Positions 34,178-44,960 are shown, counted from the first letter of the stretch. The stretch is DNA of 64,000 nt from Eubacterium sp. 1001713B170207_170306_E7 (GCF_015547515.1 NZ_JADMVE010000006.1:204609-268608), one strand, 5' to 3'. The notes: generated by a model not told the origin, from the sequence alone. Numbers and translations are program-made.

Positions 34178-35011
34178 TTATGCAAATAACACCGCGTAGA
34201 TAATGACAATGATGCCGAGCACAATGCGGTAGTAGCCGAAAGCCTTGAAGTCGTGCTTGCGGATATAGCCCATGAGGAACTTGATGGCAAAGACGGAGAC
34301 CACAAAAGCCACGATCATGCCGACCAGCAGGATGCCGACCTCGATGCCGGTAAAGCCCACGCCGGTTTTCACAAAGAACTTCACGATCTTCAGCAGGCTG
34401 GCGCCCAGCATAACCGGCACCGCGAGGAAGAAGGAGAACTCGGTGGCCACATAACGGGAGCAGCCCAGCAGGGTCGCGCCAATGATGGTGGAGCCGGAGC
34501 GGGAGGTGCCCGGGATCAGGGCCAGAATCTGGAACACGCCGATAAACAGGGCGGTTTTGTAGTCCAGCTGCTCAAAATTGCGGATGGTGGGGTGCTTGGT
34601 GCGCTCCATGTTTTCCACCACAATAAAGGCAATCCCGTAGACGATCAGGGTGATGGCCACGGTCACGTAGCCGTAGAGCTTGTCGGTGATAAAATCATCA
34701 AATAAAAGCCCGATAACCGCTGCCGGAATAACCGCCACCAGCACCTTGCCCCAGAGGGACCAGGTCTCCCTTTTCTGGACCGGTGATTTCTTAGGTGAAA
34801 AGGGATTAAGCTTATGAAAATACAGCAGCACAACGGCCAGAATGGACCCAAACTGGATAACCACCAGAAACATATCCCAGAAATCCTTGGATACATTCAT
34901 GTGGATAAACTGCTCAAAGAGGATCATGTGGCCGGTACTGCTGATGGGCAGCCACTCGGTAATCCCCTGGACTACGCCGAAAAAGGCGGCTTTCAGCAAT
35001 TCTAAAAACAT
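34178..35011 (-). CDS. uppP: Undecaprenyl-diphosphate phosphatase
   Basis: Membrane phosphatase of 277 residues (BacA/UppP family) that recycles the lipid carrier of cell-wall synthesis and contributes to bacitracin tolerance. GVVQGITEWLPISSTGH and PGTSRSGSTIIGATLLGCSR are the two active-site motifs. About eight hydrophobic segments are visible. AAGGAG lies upstream of the ATG. Confidence 0.96.
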   Translation of the reverse strand: MFLELLKAAFFGVVQGITEWLPISSTGHMILFEQFIHMNVSKDFWDMFLVVIQFGSILAVVLLYFHKLNPFSPKKSPVQKRETWSLWGKVLVAVIPAAVIGLLFDDFITDKLYGYVTVAITLIVYGIAFIVVENMERTKHPTIRNFEQLDYKTALFIGVFQILALIPGTSRSGSTIIGATLLGCSRYVATEFSFFLAVPVMLGASLLKIVKFFVKTGVGFTGIEVGILLVGMIVAFVVSVFAIKFLMGYIRKHDFKAFGYYRIVLGIIVIIYAVLFA

Positions 35012-35212
35012 ATAAATAACTCCTTATGTATTGATTTTTTAACCGTGTAATATTTTACCACAACAGCTGGCAAAAAAACATTAAAAAATTCTTACATTTT
35101 CAGTCCTTCGCGCCATAAAAGCCCTGTCGGCCAGGACTTAAGGATGAAGATTGATTTTATCCGTATTTTATTGTAAGATTATAAGGATGAAAATGATAAC
35201 AAGAAGGAAAAG

Positions 35213-36511
35213 ATGAAAAATACATGCTTACAAAAATGCGCCGCGCTGCTCGCGGTGCTGCTGCTCCTGCCTGCGCTTTTGTCAGGCTGTCAGAGCGCTG
35301 AGGATCAAAACTATACAGTTCCGGATACGGAGAGCGCTGAAACGGTTACGCTGAAATTCTTTGGCAATAAGAACGAAGCCCTGAACGTGATGGTCATTGA
35401 GAATATCTTAAAGGCCTATATGGAAGAGAACCCCGGGATCAACATCACCTATGAGAGCGTCAAGGGCACCGACTACTTTGACGTGCTTAAAAAGCGGGTG
35501 AAAAGCGGCAACGGCGACGATATTTTTATGGTCAACCACGACACCACGCTGGCCTTTATTAAAACAGGGGAGCTGGCAGATCTGTCCGGCCTCTCCACGC
35601 TTTCGGATTTCAGCCCCAGCGTGCGCAGCCAGATGGAAATTGACGGCGCGGTTCCCTTTGTGCCTACCAGCATCTCCGCATTTGGGCTCTACTGCAATCT
35701 GGATCTGCTCAAAGCGTATAACGTGGCGGTTCCGGAAACCTATGAGGAATTTCTGGCGGCTTGCGATACCTTTGTGGAAAAGGATAAAATCCCCATTGTG
35801 GCGAACAATGACATTTCGTTGAAAACACTGGCCATTTCCCGGGGAATGTTTGACGTCTATCAGGATGAAAACGCCGATAAGCTGCTGGAGCAGATGAATG
35901 CAGACCCCAGCCTGCTGGCTCAGTACATGCGCCCGGGCTTTGAGATGGTCGAGCTTTTTATCGACCGCGGCTATGTGGACGCCGGGCGGGCTCTGGAAAC
36001 CGAAAAGACAAAGGATGATCTCGACGATTTCGTCACAGGCCAGTACCCCTTTATGCTCACCGGAGCCTGGGCGTCGCCGCGGGTAGAAGCCATGAACCCG
36101 GATTTCAGTTATAAGGTTTATCCCTATCCGGTACAGGCGGACGGCAGCGTCCTGGTGACCAATGTGGATACCCGGGTGGCGGTTAACGCGCGGGGAGCCC
36201 ATGTGGACGAGGCCAGAAAATTTTTGGAATACCTGACCCAGAAGGACGTGATGTGGGAATTTGTGGATGGTCAGAGCTCCTTCAGCCCCCTGAACGACAA
36301 ACGGCTGCCCAGCGACCCGGCCGTACAGCCGCTGAGCGCCAGTATGACCAGCGGCAGAAGCGTTCTGGGGACCGACAGCAATCTCAAATACCCGATCTGG
36401 GATCTCTCCAGGGAGAGCGTGCGGCAGCTGCTGAAGGGTCAAAAAACCGATACCGTGCTGTCGGACTTTGAGGAAGGTCTCAGGAAAAGTCAGGAAGGAG
36501 GCTCAGAATGA
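35213..36511 (+). CDS. Extracellular solute-binding lipoprotein
   Basis: A 432-residue family 1 ABC-type solute-binding protein. A lipoprotein signal ends with LLSGC (C26). The body has [37 protein letters not shown] and the [10 protein letters not shown] region usual for sugar-binding proteins. No permease or ATPase is encoded nearby. Instead its stop overlaps the start of a GGDEF-EAL membrane protein (ATGA). This suggests it serves as the ligand-binding input of that protein rather than in uptake; that is inference. A promoter-like TTGATT-N17-TAAGAT lies about 40 bp upstream. Confidence 0.87.
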   Translation: MKNTCLQKCAALLAVLLLLPALLSGCQSAEDQNYTVPDTESAETVTLKFFGNKNEALNVMVIENILKAYMEENPGINITYESVKGTDYFDVLKKRVKSGNGDDIFMVNHDTTLAFIKTGELADLSGLSTLSDFSPSVRSQMEIDGAVPFVPTSISAFGLYCNLDLLKAYNVAVPETYEEFLAACDTFVEKDKIPIVANNDISLKTLAISRGMFDVYQDENADKLLEQMNADPSLLAQYMRPGFEMVELFIDRGYVDAGRALETEKTKDDLDDFVTGQYPFMLTGAWASPRVEAMNPDFSYKVYPYPVQADGSVLVTNVDTRVAVNARGAHVDEARKFLEYLTQKDVMWEFVDGQSSFSPLNDKRLPSDPAVQPLSASMTSGRSVLGTDSNLKYPIWDLSRESVRQLLKGQKTDTVLSDFEEGLRKSQEGGSE

Positions 36512-38763
36512 AACACAGGCATCTGTCCATATTGCTGGCAACCGCCGTGCTGTCCCTTGCCCTGCTGGCCGGCGGCATGCTTTTATACATCAACCGTGTC
36601 AACAGCTCGCTCTGGAACCAGTCCGTCGCCAGTATTCTGGAGCTGACCAGACAGGGCGGGAACACGCTGGACACCTTTATCCAGAAAGATTATGATACCC
36701 TTCAGGTCTTTGCCAGTGAGATGAGCGAAAGACCCTCAGACGACCAGGCATGGATCCGGAGCAACCTGACCAGCTTTGAGTCGCCTCTTAAGGACAGCTA
36801 TTACTGCATCGACCTGACCGCGAACCGGGTATACCATAACGACGGCATCACGGATCTCGGCGTCGAGCAGGCCGGGTATCTGGCGGGTATAGGCGATCAG
36901 GGGGTGCTGGAGCCCTACAACAGCGCAGAAAACGGAGTCCGCTCCCTGGGCGTCTATAAGCGTTTTACCTTCGGGGACGGCCGGAGCGGCCTGGTGTTCA
37001 AGCAGCACCGCCTGGAGGACGTGACCGACAGCTTTGCGCTGTCCTTTTACAATGGCAGCGGCTTTTCCTACGTGGTTAAAAATGACGGCGAGGTGCTGAT
37101 CCGTTCGTCCAATAAAAACAGCAACCGGACCTTCAAAAACCTTTATGACATTATCGACCTGTCCGGAAAAAACAGCGAGGCGGCCCTCACGTCCTTTAAG
37201 GAGGCCATGGCGGGCGGCCAGGCAGGCGCTGCGGTTTTCAGCTACAACAAAGCCCGGAATGTGTTCTGCTATGTGCCCATCTCAAGCGTAGAGGGATGGT
37301 ATCTGGTTTCCATTATCCCCAACAGCGTCATCATGAAGCAGGCCGACAACATCATCAACTGGACACTGATGCTCTGCGGGCTCATCACCGTTCTGATACT
37401 GGCCATCATTCTGATCTATAACCGCAGCAGCCGTGAACACCGGCGGGAGGTTCGTCAGATTGCCTATTATGACAGTCTGACCGGGCTGCCCAATTTTGAG
37501 AAGTTCAAGCTTGACGGCGCAGGCCTGGTGGCGGAGGCCTCTGGGGTCAAATGGTCGGCGCTGTATATCGACCTCACAGGCTTTAAGCTGGTAAACGACG
37601 TCATGGGTTTCCAGTTCGGCGACGAGGTGCTCTGTTATCTGGCCGACGTGCTCACCCGTGAGAAGGATGAGGGGGACATCGTATGCCGCTTTTCGGCCGA
37701 TAATTTCCTGATGCTGCACGCGTACAAAGCGCGCGCAGAGGTTGAGGACCTGTGCCGGCGCATTATCCGCGGCATGAGCAGCCCCACCATCGGCGATAAG
37801 CAGAACGTGCCGCTGTCGGTCCATATCGGGACTTTCTGCCTGGAGGACGATCCCGCAGCGTCGGACATCAGCCTCATGGTGGACCGCGCCCACATGGCTC
37901 AGAAAAGCATAAAAAATGGCCGCAGCAACCAGTACTGCGCGTACAACAGCCGGATGCGCTCCGAAATGCTGCGCCGTTCCGAGATCGAGGGCGCCATGGA
38001 ACAGGCGCTGGCCGACGGTCAGTTTGTCTTTTACCTCCAGCCCAAATACGAGGTGTCCGGAAAGCAGGTGGTGGGGGCCGAGGCCCTGGCCCGCTGGATA
38101 CAGCCTGGGGGAAAAATTGTCAGCCCCGGGGAATTTATCCCCGTTTTTGAGCAGAACCACTTCATACTCCAGCTGGACGAGTATATCTTTACCAGAGTGT
38201 GCGAATCGGTCCGGGAACGTCTGGAACAGGGGCTGCCCGTGGTGACGGTCTCGGTCAATGTCTCCCGGGTGCATGTGCGCCAGCCGCACTTTGTCAGAAA
38301 CTACCGGGCGATCAAGGACCGCTGCCAGATACCCGACGGCCTCATTGAGCTTGAGCTCACGGAAAGCATTTTTTTAGAAGATATTGACCGCATCGGCGCG
38401 ATTATCCGTGAGCTGAGAGAGGCGGGCTTCGGCTGCTCCATCGACGACTTTGGCTCAGGCTATTCCTCCCTCAATGCCTTAAAGGGGCTGCCGGTCAATG
38501 TCATCAAGCTGGACCGGAATTTCCTGCTGGACGAGGGCAGCACCGGAAAGGGCGCGATCATTGTCCGCAGTATCATACAGATGGCCAAGAAGCTGGATAT
38601 GGAGACTGTGGCCGAGGGCGTCGAGACGCCGGAGCAGCTGGCCTTTTTAAAGGAGGCGGGCTGCGATATGATCCAGGGCTTCATCTTCTCGAAGCCTCTG
38701 CCGGAGCCGGAGTTTGTGCAGCTTCTGGCGGCGGACACGCAGCCGGCAGCGGAAACTTTTTAA
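36508..38763 (+). CDS. Membrane GGDEF-EAL protein, probable c-di-GMP phosphodiesterase
   Basis: A 751-residue protein. Transmembrane segments near residues 7-27 and 280-302 flank an extracytoplasmic dCache-like domain. The GGDEF domain (about 315-480) is degenerate, with RFSADNF where RxGGDEF is expected, so cyclase activity is unlikely. The EAL domain (about 495-745) keeps [23 protein letters not shown] and AEGVET, so hydrolysis of c-di-GMP is likely. It is translationally coupled to the solute-binding lipoprotein, a possible periplasm-equivalent ligand sensor. Confidence 0.9.
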   Translation: MKHRHLSILLATAVLSLALLAGGMLLYINRVNSSLWNQSVASILELTRQGGNTLDTFIQKDYDTLQVFASEMSERPSDDQAWIRSNLTSFESPLKDSYYCIDLTANRVYHNDGITDLGVEQAGYLAGIGDQGVLEPYNSAENGVRSLGVYKRFTFGDGRSGLVFKQHRLEDVTDSFALSFYNGSGFSYVVKNDGEVLIRSSNKNSNRTFKNLYDIIDLSGKNSEAALTSFKEAMAGGQAGAAVFSYNKARNVFCYVPISSVEGWYLVSIIPNSVIMKQADNIINWTLMLCGLITVLILAIILIYNRSSREHRREVRQIAYYDSLTGLPNFEKFKLDGAGLVAEASGVKWSALYIDLTGFKLVNDVMGFQFGDEVLCYLADVLTREKDEGDIVCRFSADNFLMLHAYKARAEVEDLCRRIIRGMSSPTIGDKQNVPLSVHIGTFCLEDDPAASDISLMVDRAHMAQKSIKNGRSNQYCAYNSRMRSEMLRRSEIEGAMEQALADGQFVFYLQPKYEVSGKQVVGAEALARWIQPGGKIVSPGEFIPVFEQNHFILQLDEYIFTRVCESVRERLEQGLPVVTVSVNVSRVHVRQPHFVRNYRAIKDRCQIPDGLIELELTESIFLEDIDRIGAIIRELREAGFGCSIDDFGSGYSSLNALKGLPVNVIKLDRNFLLDEGSTGKGAIIVRSIIQMAKKLDMETVAEGVETPEQLAFLKEAGCDMIQGFIFSKPLPEPEFVQLLAADTQPAAETF

Positions 38764-38846
38764 CCGCTCCGTTGCTATTCCCGGAAAAATGTGATAGGAT
38801 AAATAGCTAAAGAGAACTTAAAGAGAGCCGAGACAAAGGAGATACG

Positions 38847-39122
38847 ATGAGAGAATGTATGGAAGACTTACCGAAGCTGCAGGCGCGGCTGAAGCGCATC
38901 GAGGGGCAGATCCGCGGCATTTCGGATATGATGGAAAAGGACGTGCCCTGCAATGAAATCCTGATTCAGATCAACGCCGCCAAATCGGCCCTGCACAAGG
39001 TAGGGCAGATGGTGGTGGAGGGACATCTGCACCACTGTGTCAAGGACAGCATCGAGCACGGAAATACCGAACAGACTTTAAAGGATCTGTCAAAGGTCAT
39101 CGAATATTTTTCGAGAATCTGA
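38847..39122 (+). CDS. CsoR-family metal-sensing repressor
   Basis: A 91-residue all-helical repressor of the CsoR/RcnR/FrmR family (LPKLQARLKRIEGQIRGISDMMEKDVPC). Ligand residues C35, H60 and C64 give the C-H-C pattern of copper sensors. Copper is therefore the best guess, but no copper ATPase or chaperone gene adjoins, so another metal or a sulfur signal stays possible. AAAGGAGATACG precedes the ATG. Confidence 0.88.
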   Translation: MRECMEDLPKLQARLKRIEGQIRGISDMMEKDVPCNEILIQINAAKSALHKVGQMVVEGHLHHCVKDSIEHGNTEQTLKDLSKVIEYFSRI

Positions 39123-39127
39123 CAGAA

Positions 39128-39162
39128 AAGAACCCGTATCGTGGGGATACGGGTTCTTTTTT
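39128..39162. terminator. Terminator after the CsoR-like gene
   Basis: GAACCCGTATC and GATACGGGTTC with TTTTTT, nearly the same stem as after typA. It separates convergent genes. Confidence 0.88.
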
Positions 39163-39168
39163 ATGGGA

Positions 39169-41172
39169 TTACAGCAGCCTGCTGACCTCTTTGTTGAGCG
39201 CTTCGATGTTAAAGGGCTTGGCCAGATGGCTGTCCATGCCCGCTTTTCTGGCGGCCTCCACATCCTCGGCGAAGGCGTCGGCGGTCATGGCCACAATGGG
39301 CACGGACGCGTCGCTCCGGTCCAGGGCGCGGATCTGCCGGGTGGCCTCGTACCCGTTCAGGTTCGGCATCTGGATATCCATCAGGATCAGGTCGTAATAG
39401 CCCTCCGGCGAGGCGTTAAACCGGGCTACGGCCAGAGCCCCGTCCTCGGCGGTTTCGACGGCAGCGCCCATGGTCTGCAGCAGCTCGACGGCAATCTCAC
39501 GGTTTATGGGATTGTCCTCGGCCAGCAGGAGGGTCTTGTGCTGCAGGGAGTGCAGGATCCCTTTTGCGTGGTCATCGGGCAGCGCCTTCCCGCTGACAAA
39601 GTGCTGGATGCCGTCGCGCAGCGTGGATTTAAACAGCGGCTTCTGAATAAAGCCGTCGATGCCGGACTGTTCCGCCTCTGCCCGAATATCGCCCCAGTCA
39701 TAGGCGGAGGTGATGATGATCGGGGTGATGGTGCCAATGGCCTCCCGGATTGCGGCGGCGGTCTGCACGCCGTCCATTTCCGGCATTTTCCAGTCCAGCA
39801 GGATGGCGTCAAAATCGCGGCCCGAGGCGTGGGCCTTAAGCACCTGCTCCAGGGCGTCGGCGCCGTTGGTGGAACAGACGGGCTGGATCTCCAGCTCCTG
39901 CAGGGTTTCTGCCAGATAGTCGCAGGCGATGGCGTCGTTATCCACGACCAGTATCCGCATCCCCGCGCAGGAGGCTGACCCTTCGGCCGGGGTGGTGATC
40001 TGCATGGGCAGCACGACTTGGAAGGTGGTACCTTTGCCTAACTGGCTGTCCACGGTGATGGAGCCGCCCAGCAGCTCGACGAGCCGTTGGGTAATGGCCA
40101 TGCCCAGGCCGCTGCCCTCGGTCTGGTCCACACGGCTGTCCCGCTCCCGTGTGAAGGCGTCAAAAATATGGGGCAGGAAGTCCGGCTTGATGCCGATCCC
40201 GCTGTCCGAGCAGGTAAAGCGGAACAACGCGCGCTCCGGTTCGTCCGAAGACAGCTCCTCCACCTCAAAGACGATGGCGCCGTTATCGGGGGTAAACTTG
40301 GACGCGTTTGATAAAAGGTTGATAAAGACCTGCCGCAGGCGCAGGGCGTCGGAGATCAGGTCCTCATGCTGCACATGCTGGAGCCGGATGGAAAAGTGCT
40401 GCGCGTGCTCCCGGACCATGGGCTGCATAATGGTTACCACGTCCTCCAGCAGGCAGGGAAGGGACATCCGTTCCTGGTTGAGGGCGATACTGCCGCTCTC
40501 AATCTTTGACATGTCCAGCACATCGTTGATCAGGCCCAGAAGATGCTGGCTGGACAGCGATATTTTTTTCAGGCAGTCCTGTACCTTGCCGCGGTCGTCG
40601 AGGTGCATGGCGGCAATGCTCGTCATCCCGATGATGGCGTTCATGGGGGTGCGGATGTCGTGGCTCATCTGGGAGAGAAAATCGGATTTGGCCCGGTTGG
40701 CTTTCTCGGCCATGGCCAGGGCGTCGGTCAGCTGCCGGGACTGCTGCTCCAGCTGCCGCTGCATGGTTTTCAGCCGGGTGATGTCGGTGTAGATCGTGTA
40801 GATGACCGGAATCCCCTCAAAGATCTCGTCCGTGAAGCGTCCGGTAACCCGTATCCAGACCGTGTCGCCGCTCTTGGTGTGCATGGGGCATTCAAATTCA
40901 TACCCCGGCTCCCGGCGTTCATAGGCTTCCAGGATCGTTTTGCCCATCATGGCCACAGCCTCTGGATCGTCCCGGTAGTATTCGTCTACATGGTTATGGA
41001 AAAGGGACTCGTACTCCTCTTTGGGGTAGCCGATGAGCTCGTAAAAATAATCGTTGGCCCACAGCACGGTAAAATGCTCGTCGAACAAATGCTTGCTGAC
41101 GCTGACGTTCATGACGCTCATGAACGCGTTGTACTCGTAATCCATTACTTTATTGGCGTAGTTTTTAATCAT
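39169..41172 (-). CDS. PAS-containing hybrid histidine kinase with two receiver domains
   Basis: A 667-residue cytosolic hybrid kinase. In order it has a PAS domain (about 15-140), HisKA with SHDIRTPMNAIIG, HATPase with INLLSNASKFTP and SDSGIGI, then two receiver domains with phospho-acceptors in AILLDWKMPEMDG and LILMDIQMPNLNG. No DNA-binding output or Hpt domain is present, so the phosphate must pass to a partner encoded elsewhere. GGAGG lies upstream of the ATG. Confidence 0.92.
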   Translation of the reverse strand: MIKNYANKVMDYEYNAFMSVMNVSVSKHLFDEHFTVLWANDYFYELIGYPKEEYESLFHNHVDEYYRDDPEAVAMMGKTILEAYERREPGYEFECPMHTKSGDTVWIRVTGRFTDEIFEGIPVIYTIYTDITRLKTMQRQLEQQSRQLTDALAMAEKANRAKSDFLSQMSHDIRTPMNAIIGMTSIAAMHLDDRGKVQDCLKKISLSSQHLLGLINDVLDMSKIESGSIALNQERMSLPCLLEDVVTIMQPMVREHAQHFSIRLQHVQHEDLISDALRLRQVFINLLSNASKFTPDNGAIVFEVEELSSDEPERALFRFTCSDSGIGIKPDFLPHIFDAFTRERDSRVDQTEGSGLGMAITQRLVELLGGSITVDSQLGKGTTFQVVLPMQITTPAEGSASCAGMRILVVDNDAIACDYLAETLQELEIQPVCSTNGADALEQVLKAHASGRDFDAILLDWKMPEMDGVQTAAAIREAIGTITPIIITSAYDWGDIRAEAEQSGIDGFIQKPLFKSTLRDGIQHFVSGKALPDDHAKGILHSLQHKTLLLAEDNPINREIAVELLQTMGAAVETAEDGALAVARFNASPEGYYDLILMDIQMPNLNGYEATRQIRALDRSDASVPIVAMTADAFAEDVEAARKAGMDSHLAKPFNIEALNKEVSRLL

Positions 41173-41317
41173 TCAGACCTCCTTCTCAGGTCTCCGGTAG
41201 GTGGATTTCTTCTTTATCTGAGTATAGCATTTATGGTCCGCCACGTCAAAAGTTTCCTCGTTTTAATGGATTTTACAGCCTCAAAAACGCTTTTTTGTTA
41301 AATTTTCTTAACAGGCC

Positions 41318-41367
41318 TTGATTAATCTGGTCAACAGCTTATAATGGAGATTAACCGATCGGGTTAA
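41318..41367 (+). promoter_or_regulatory. Promoter and inverted-repeat operator of the TetR-ABC operon
   Basis: TTGATT (41318-41323), 16-bp spacer, TATAAT (41340-41345), then TTAACC-GATCG-GGTTAA (41351-41367) at the expected transcription start, a likely site for the TetR regulator encoded next. Confidence 0.75.
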
Positions 41368-41381
41368 TGAAAGGATACGCT

Positions 41382-42002
41382 ATGGTCAATGACAAGTTTT
41401 ACAGGATGCCGGCTGAGAAGCAGCAGCGCATCATCAACGCGGCGCTGAAGGTCTTTGCCCGCAATCCCTATAAAAAGGCGAATACGGCGGACATCGCGGC
41501 GGCTGCGGGTATCTCAAAGGGGCTTTTGTTTCACTATTTTAACAATAAGCAGACCCTGTACGAGTACCTGTTCCAGTACGGCACCGACGTCATGCGGGAG
41601 CACATCGCCGAGGTGCTGCCCTCCAGCGAGTCGGATTTTTTTGAAATCTGGATGAAGGCGCAGCGGGCCAAAAGTGAGATCGTGATCCGCAACCCGCATC
41701 TCATGGATTTTATGATCCGGTCCTACTACGACCGGGAGCCGGAGAACGACGGCAACATGAATTATTACGACAGTCTTGAGGTCTCGAGTCTCGCCGTGAT
41801 CATGGCCCGGGTGGACCGGTCCAAATTTAAGGAGGAGACGCCGCCGGAGAAGGTCATGAGCTGGCTGATGTGGGCGGCCGAGGGCTTTATGAAGCGCCAG
41901 ACCGAAAGGGGCGGCCTCGATCTGGAGGCGCTGGACACCGCGTTCAGTGAGCTCGTTCTGTTTATGAAACAACACTGCTACAAGGAGGAGGCATTACAAT
42001 GA
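41382..42002 (+). CDS. TetR-family regulator of the adjacent ABC transporter
   Basis: A 206-residue regulator with an N-terminal TetR helix-turn-helix (RIINAALKVFARNPYKKANTADIAAAAGISKGLLFHYFNNKQTLYEYLF) and a divergent ligand domain. Start at 41382 with GAAAGGAT upstream. The stop overlaps the ATPase start by 4 bp, so the three genes form one operon, probably self-controlled through the palindrome before it. Confidence 0.92.
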   Translation: MVNDKFYRMPAEKQQRIINAALKVFARNPYKKANTADIAAAAGISKGLLFHYFNNKQTLYEYLFQYGTDVMREHIAEVLPSSESDFFEIWMKAQRAKSEIVIRNPHLMDFMIRSYYDREPENDGNMNYYDSLEVSSLAVIMARVDRSKFKEETPPEKVMSWLMWAAEGFMKRQTERGGLDLEALDTAFSELVLFMKQHCYKEEALQ

Positions 42003-42889
42003 TCAGCGTGAATCAGTTGACCAGAGACTACGGCGAGGGACGGGGGATATTCAACCTGTCGCTGGAGGTAAAGCAGGGGGAGGTTTTTGGCTACCTGGGG
42101 CCCAATGGCGCCGGGAAGACCACCACCATCCGGCACCTCATGGGGTTTTTGAAGCCCAAAAAGGGCCAGTGTGTGATCGACGGGCTGGACTGCTTTAAGC
42201 AGGCGGCGGCGATCAAGGAATTTTTAGGCTACCTGCCCGGGGAGATCGCTTTTTTCGACAGCATGAGCGGTGTGGAGTTTTTAAACTTTATGGCGGAGAT
42301 GCGGGGCATGAAGGACCGGGCCAAGATGGAAAAGCTCATTGCCTTTTTCGACCTGAACCCAAAGGGAAAGATCCGGAAGATGTCCAAGGGCACCAAGCAG
42401 AAGCTGGGGCTGGTGTCGGCCTTTATGCACGACCCCGAGGTGCTGATCCTCGACGAGCCCACCAGCGGTCTGGACCCGCTCATGCAGAACCGGTTTATCC
42501 GCCTCATTCTCAATGAGAAAAAGCGGGGCACCACCATTCTCATGTCCTCCCACAGCTTTGAGGAGGTGGAGCGCACCTGCGACCGGGTGGGCATCATCCG
42601 GGCCGGGGAGCTGGTGGCCCTGGACAGCGTGGCCTCCCTTAAGGCCGAGCGCCACAAGATCTACCGAGTCAGCTTCGCCAGTGAAGCGGAGGCCGCCGAT
42701 TTTAGCCGCCACGCAGGCGGCACCCGGCAGATGAAGGAGCACCCCCAGGTGGTGGAGGTACGGATAGCGGGCAGCATGGACGCCTTTTTAAAAATGCTCA
42801 CCGCCTACCACGTCACCGATATGGACACAGTTTCTCAGGATCTGGAGGATATTTTTATGCAGTATTACGGAGGTAAACACCATGCTTAG
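41999..42889 (+). CDS. ABC transporter ATP-binding protein
   Basis: A 296-residue ATPase with Walker A GPNGAGKTT, a modified signature MSKGTKQKLG, Walker [14 protein letters not shown] and switch MSSHSFEEVE. The C-terminal extension of about 75 residues is typical of ABC-2 export ATPases. It overlaps the permease gene by 8 bp. Substrate unknown; drug or lipid export is usual for TetR-linked pairs. Confidence 0.93.
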   Translation: MISVNQLTRDYGEGRGIFNLSLEVKQGEVFGYLGPNGAGKTTTIRHLMGFLKPKKGQCVIDGLDCFKQAAAIKEFLGYLPGEIAFFDSMSGVEFLNFMAEMRGMKDRAKMEKLIAFFDLNPKGKIRKMSKGTKQKLGLVSAFMHDPEVLILDEPTSGLDPLMQNRFIRLILNEKKRGTTILMSSHSFEEVERTCDRVGIIRAGELVALDSVASLKAERHKIYRVSFASEAEAADFSRHAGGTRQMKEHPQVVEVRIAGSMDAFLKMLTAYHVTDMDTVSQDLEDIFMQYYGGKHHA

Positions 42890-43688
42890 CTGGCCGCTTT
42901 TCAAAAAAACCTTTAAGTCACAGCTCAAAATGCTCATAATCTTCGCGGCCATCCTGGCCATGTACATGAGCGTTGAGATCAGTATGTTCAACCCGGACTC
43001 CATGGACGGCATCCAGCAGATGATGGACATGCTGCCCCAGCAGATGATCAGCGCCATGAACCTGGACGTCAGCGCAGAGACAAGCCTTGTGGGCTTTCTG
43101 GGGTCCTACTTTTACGGCTTTATCGTCATCATGGTGCCCATGATTTTTAACATCATCGCCAGCAACAACGCGGCGGCTAAGCTGGTAGACAGCGGCGCCA
43201 TGGCCTGCCTGCTGTCCGCGCCTAACTCCCGGACCAAGGTGATTTTCACCCAGGCGCTGTCGCTGATTTTGTCCAATATCATCCTCATGACTTTTGTGAC
43301 CGTGATGGGCATTGTGGTGAGCCAGGCCCTGTTCCCGGGCGATCTGGACATCAGAGCCTTTCTGCTCGTCAACGCCGGCGCGCTGCTCATGCAGCTGGCC
43401 GTCAGCGCCATCGGCTTCTTTGCCTCCTGCCTGTTTAATGAGAGCCGGTTCTCCCTGGCCCTGGGCGGCGGGCTGCCAGTGCTGTTTCTGGTGCTGATGA
43501 TGCTCTCCGGCGTCAGCGAAGATCTGGACGCGGTGCGCTACACCACCATGTACAGCCTGTTTGACCCTGCCGAGATCATCGCCGGAGGCGATACGGTCGG
43601 CCTGTGCCTGGCCGGGCTGGCCGCCATCTTTGTGGTGCTCTACGCTCTGGGCATTTTGGTGTTCAGACGGAAGGACCTGCCCCTGTAA
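42882..43688 (+). CDS. ABC-2 type permease
   Basis: A 268-residue membrane protein with six predicted helices (LKMLIIFAAILAMYM, FYGFIVIMVPMIFNIIASN, ILSNIILMTFVTVMGIVV and others) and the methionine-rich extracytoplasmic stretch GIQQMMDMLPQQMISAMN. It is the membrane partner of the preceding ATPase. Confidence 0.9.
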   Translation: MLSWPLFKKTFKSQLKMLIIFAAILAMYMSVEISMFNPDSMDGIQQMMDMLPQQMISAMNLDVSAETSLVGFLGSYFYGFIVIMVPMIFNIIASNNAAAKLVDSGAMACLLSAPNSRTKVIFTQALSLILSNIILMTFVTVMGIVVSQALFPGDLDIRAFLLVNAGALLMQLAVSAIGFFASCLFNESRFSLALGGGLPVLFLVLMMLSGVSEDLDAVRYTTMYSLFDPAEIIAGGDTVGLCLAGLAAIFVVLYALGILVFRRKDLPL

Positions 43689-43714
43689 ATCAAAAGGTAA
43701 GCTGGAAAAAGAAC

Positions 43715-43762
43715 CTCAAAAGACTCAAAACCCATTATTCAGAGGGTTTTGAGTCTTTTGAG
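43715..43762. repeat. Intergenic palindrome, copy 4 (full)
   Basis: CTCAAAAGACTCAAAAC and inverted copy, 27 bp after the ABC permease stop; it may end that operon. Confidence 0.85.
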
Positions 43763-43885
43763 CTTTTACCTTGGAGCATTCTTATAAAAACCGCGCGGCC
43801 GGTTATTCTTTCCTGAAAGTGGTATGTACATAGAAAGGGCACTGCCAGAGGCAGGCCCAAAGCACTGATGAAAGAAGGAAGAATG

Positions 43886-44656
43886 ATGAGAATTGCCATT
43901 GTGACCGGGGCGTCCAGCGGGCTTGGACGCGAATTTGTAAGACAGATCAGCGCGCGTGGGCAGCTGGATGAAATCTGGGCCGTTGCCCGGAGGCGGGAAA
44001 AGCTGGAGGCGCTGGCCGGGGAAGTGAAAACACCGGTGAGGCCAGTGGTCATGGACCTGACCGATACCGCCAGCTTTCCGGCGCTGACAGCCCTGCTGGC
44101 CGAGCACCAGCCCGACGTGCGGCTGTTTATCGGCGCCGCAGGCATGGGCAAGCTGGGAAAATACGACGAGGTCTCCGAGGCCGACGCCAATGCCCTCATT
44201 GATTTAAACTGCCGTGGGGCAGTGGATATGACCCTCAGGGTGCTCCCCTATATGAACCGGGGCGCCCGTCTGATGCAGATCTGCTCGGTGGCGGCCTTTC
44301 TGCCCCTGCCGGGCCTGAACCTGTACGCGGCCTCCAAGGCCTTTCTGCTCAGCTATACCAGGGCCCTGCGCCGGGAGCTCTCCGGCCGGGGCATCCGGGT
44401 GACGGCCGTGTGCCCCTACTGGATCAAAAACACCGAGTTTGTGTCCCGGGCCAGCGCCAACGCGGACCGCTCCGCAGTGCGGCACCTGCCCTTTGCCTCC
44501 ACACCGCAGACCGTTGCGGGCCGGGCCCTGGCAGACAGCCGCAGGGGCGTGGCTGTATCCACTCCCGGGCTCATCAGCCTGAGCCTGCGGATTTTTAACA
44601 AGCTCGTGCCCCAATCGGTGGGGATGAGCCTCTGGAACGCCGTCCGCCGGCTGTGA
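43886..44656 (+). CDS. Short-chain dehydrogenase/reductase
   Basis: A 256-residue classical SDR. The cofactor motif is VTGASSGLGREF, and the catalytic Tyr-Lys pair lies in LYAASKAF. GAAGGAAG is 7 bp before the ATG at 43886; ATGs at 43868 and 43883 are possible. Substrate unknown. Confidence 0.88.
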   Translation: MRIAIVTGASSGLGREFVRQISARGQLDEIWAVARRREKLEALAGEVKTPVRPVVMDLTDTASFPALTALLAEHQPDVRLFIGAAGMGKLGKYDEVSEADANALIDLNCRGAVDMTLRVLPYMNRGARLMQICSVAAFLPLPGLNLYAASKAFLLSYTRALRRELSGRGIRVTAVCPYWIKNTEFVSRASANADRSAVRHLPFASTPQTVAGRALADSRRGVAVSTPGLISLSLRIFNKLVPQSVGMSLWNAVRRL

Positions 44657-44837
44657 GGTTTTAAAGGGCGCGGCCATAAATGTGTCCGGCAAAAAGTTTG
44701 TTGGCGTCATCGGCAAAAGCCCTTTTTGAAAGGACCGCAGCCATGGTGTGGATTTCGGCTTTTTCGGTTCTTTGTCAACCGTGGGTGTAAAATTTAAGGC
44801 TTTTACATAAAAAGAATAAAATATTATTCCGGCCTGT

Positions 44838-44886
44838 ACTCAAAAGGCTCAAAACAGAAAAAATGGCAGTTTTGAGCCTTTTAAGC
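44838..44886. repeat. Intergenic palindrome, copy 5 (full, diverged)
   Basis: ACTCAAAAGGCTCAAAAC with GTTTTGAGCCTTTTAAG. The A-to-G change in the left arm is matched by a T-to-C change in the right arm, so pairing is kept. Confidence 0.8.
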
Positions 44887-44960
44887 AGGGTTTCCGAAAG
44901 TATAATAAAAAAATAAAGCAATAACAAATGATTATTCATCAGTTAAACTTTTAACAATTG

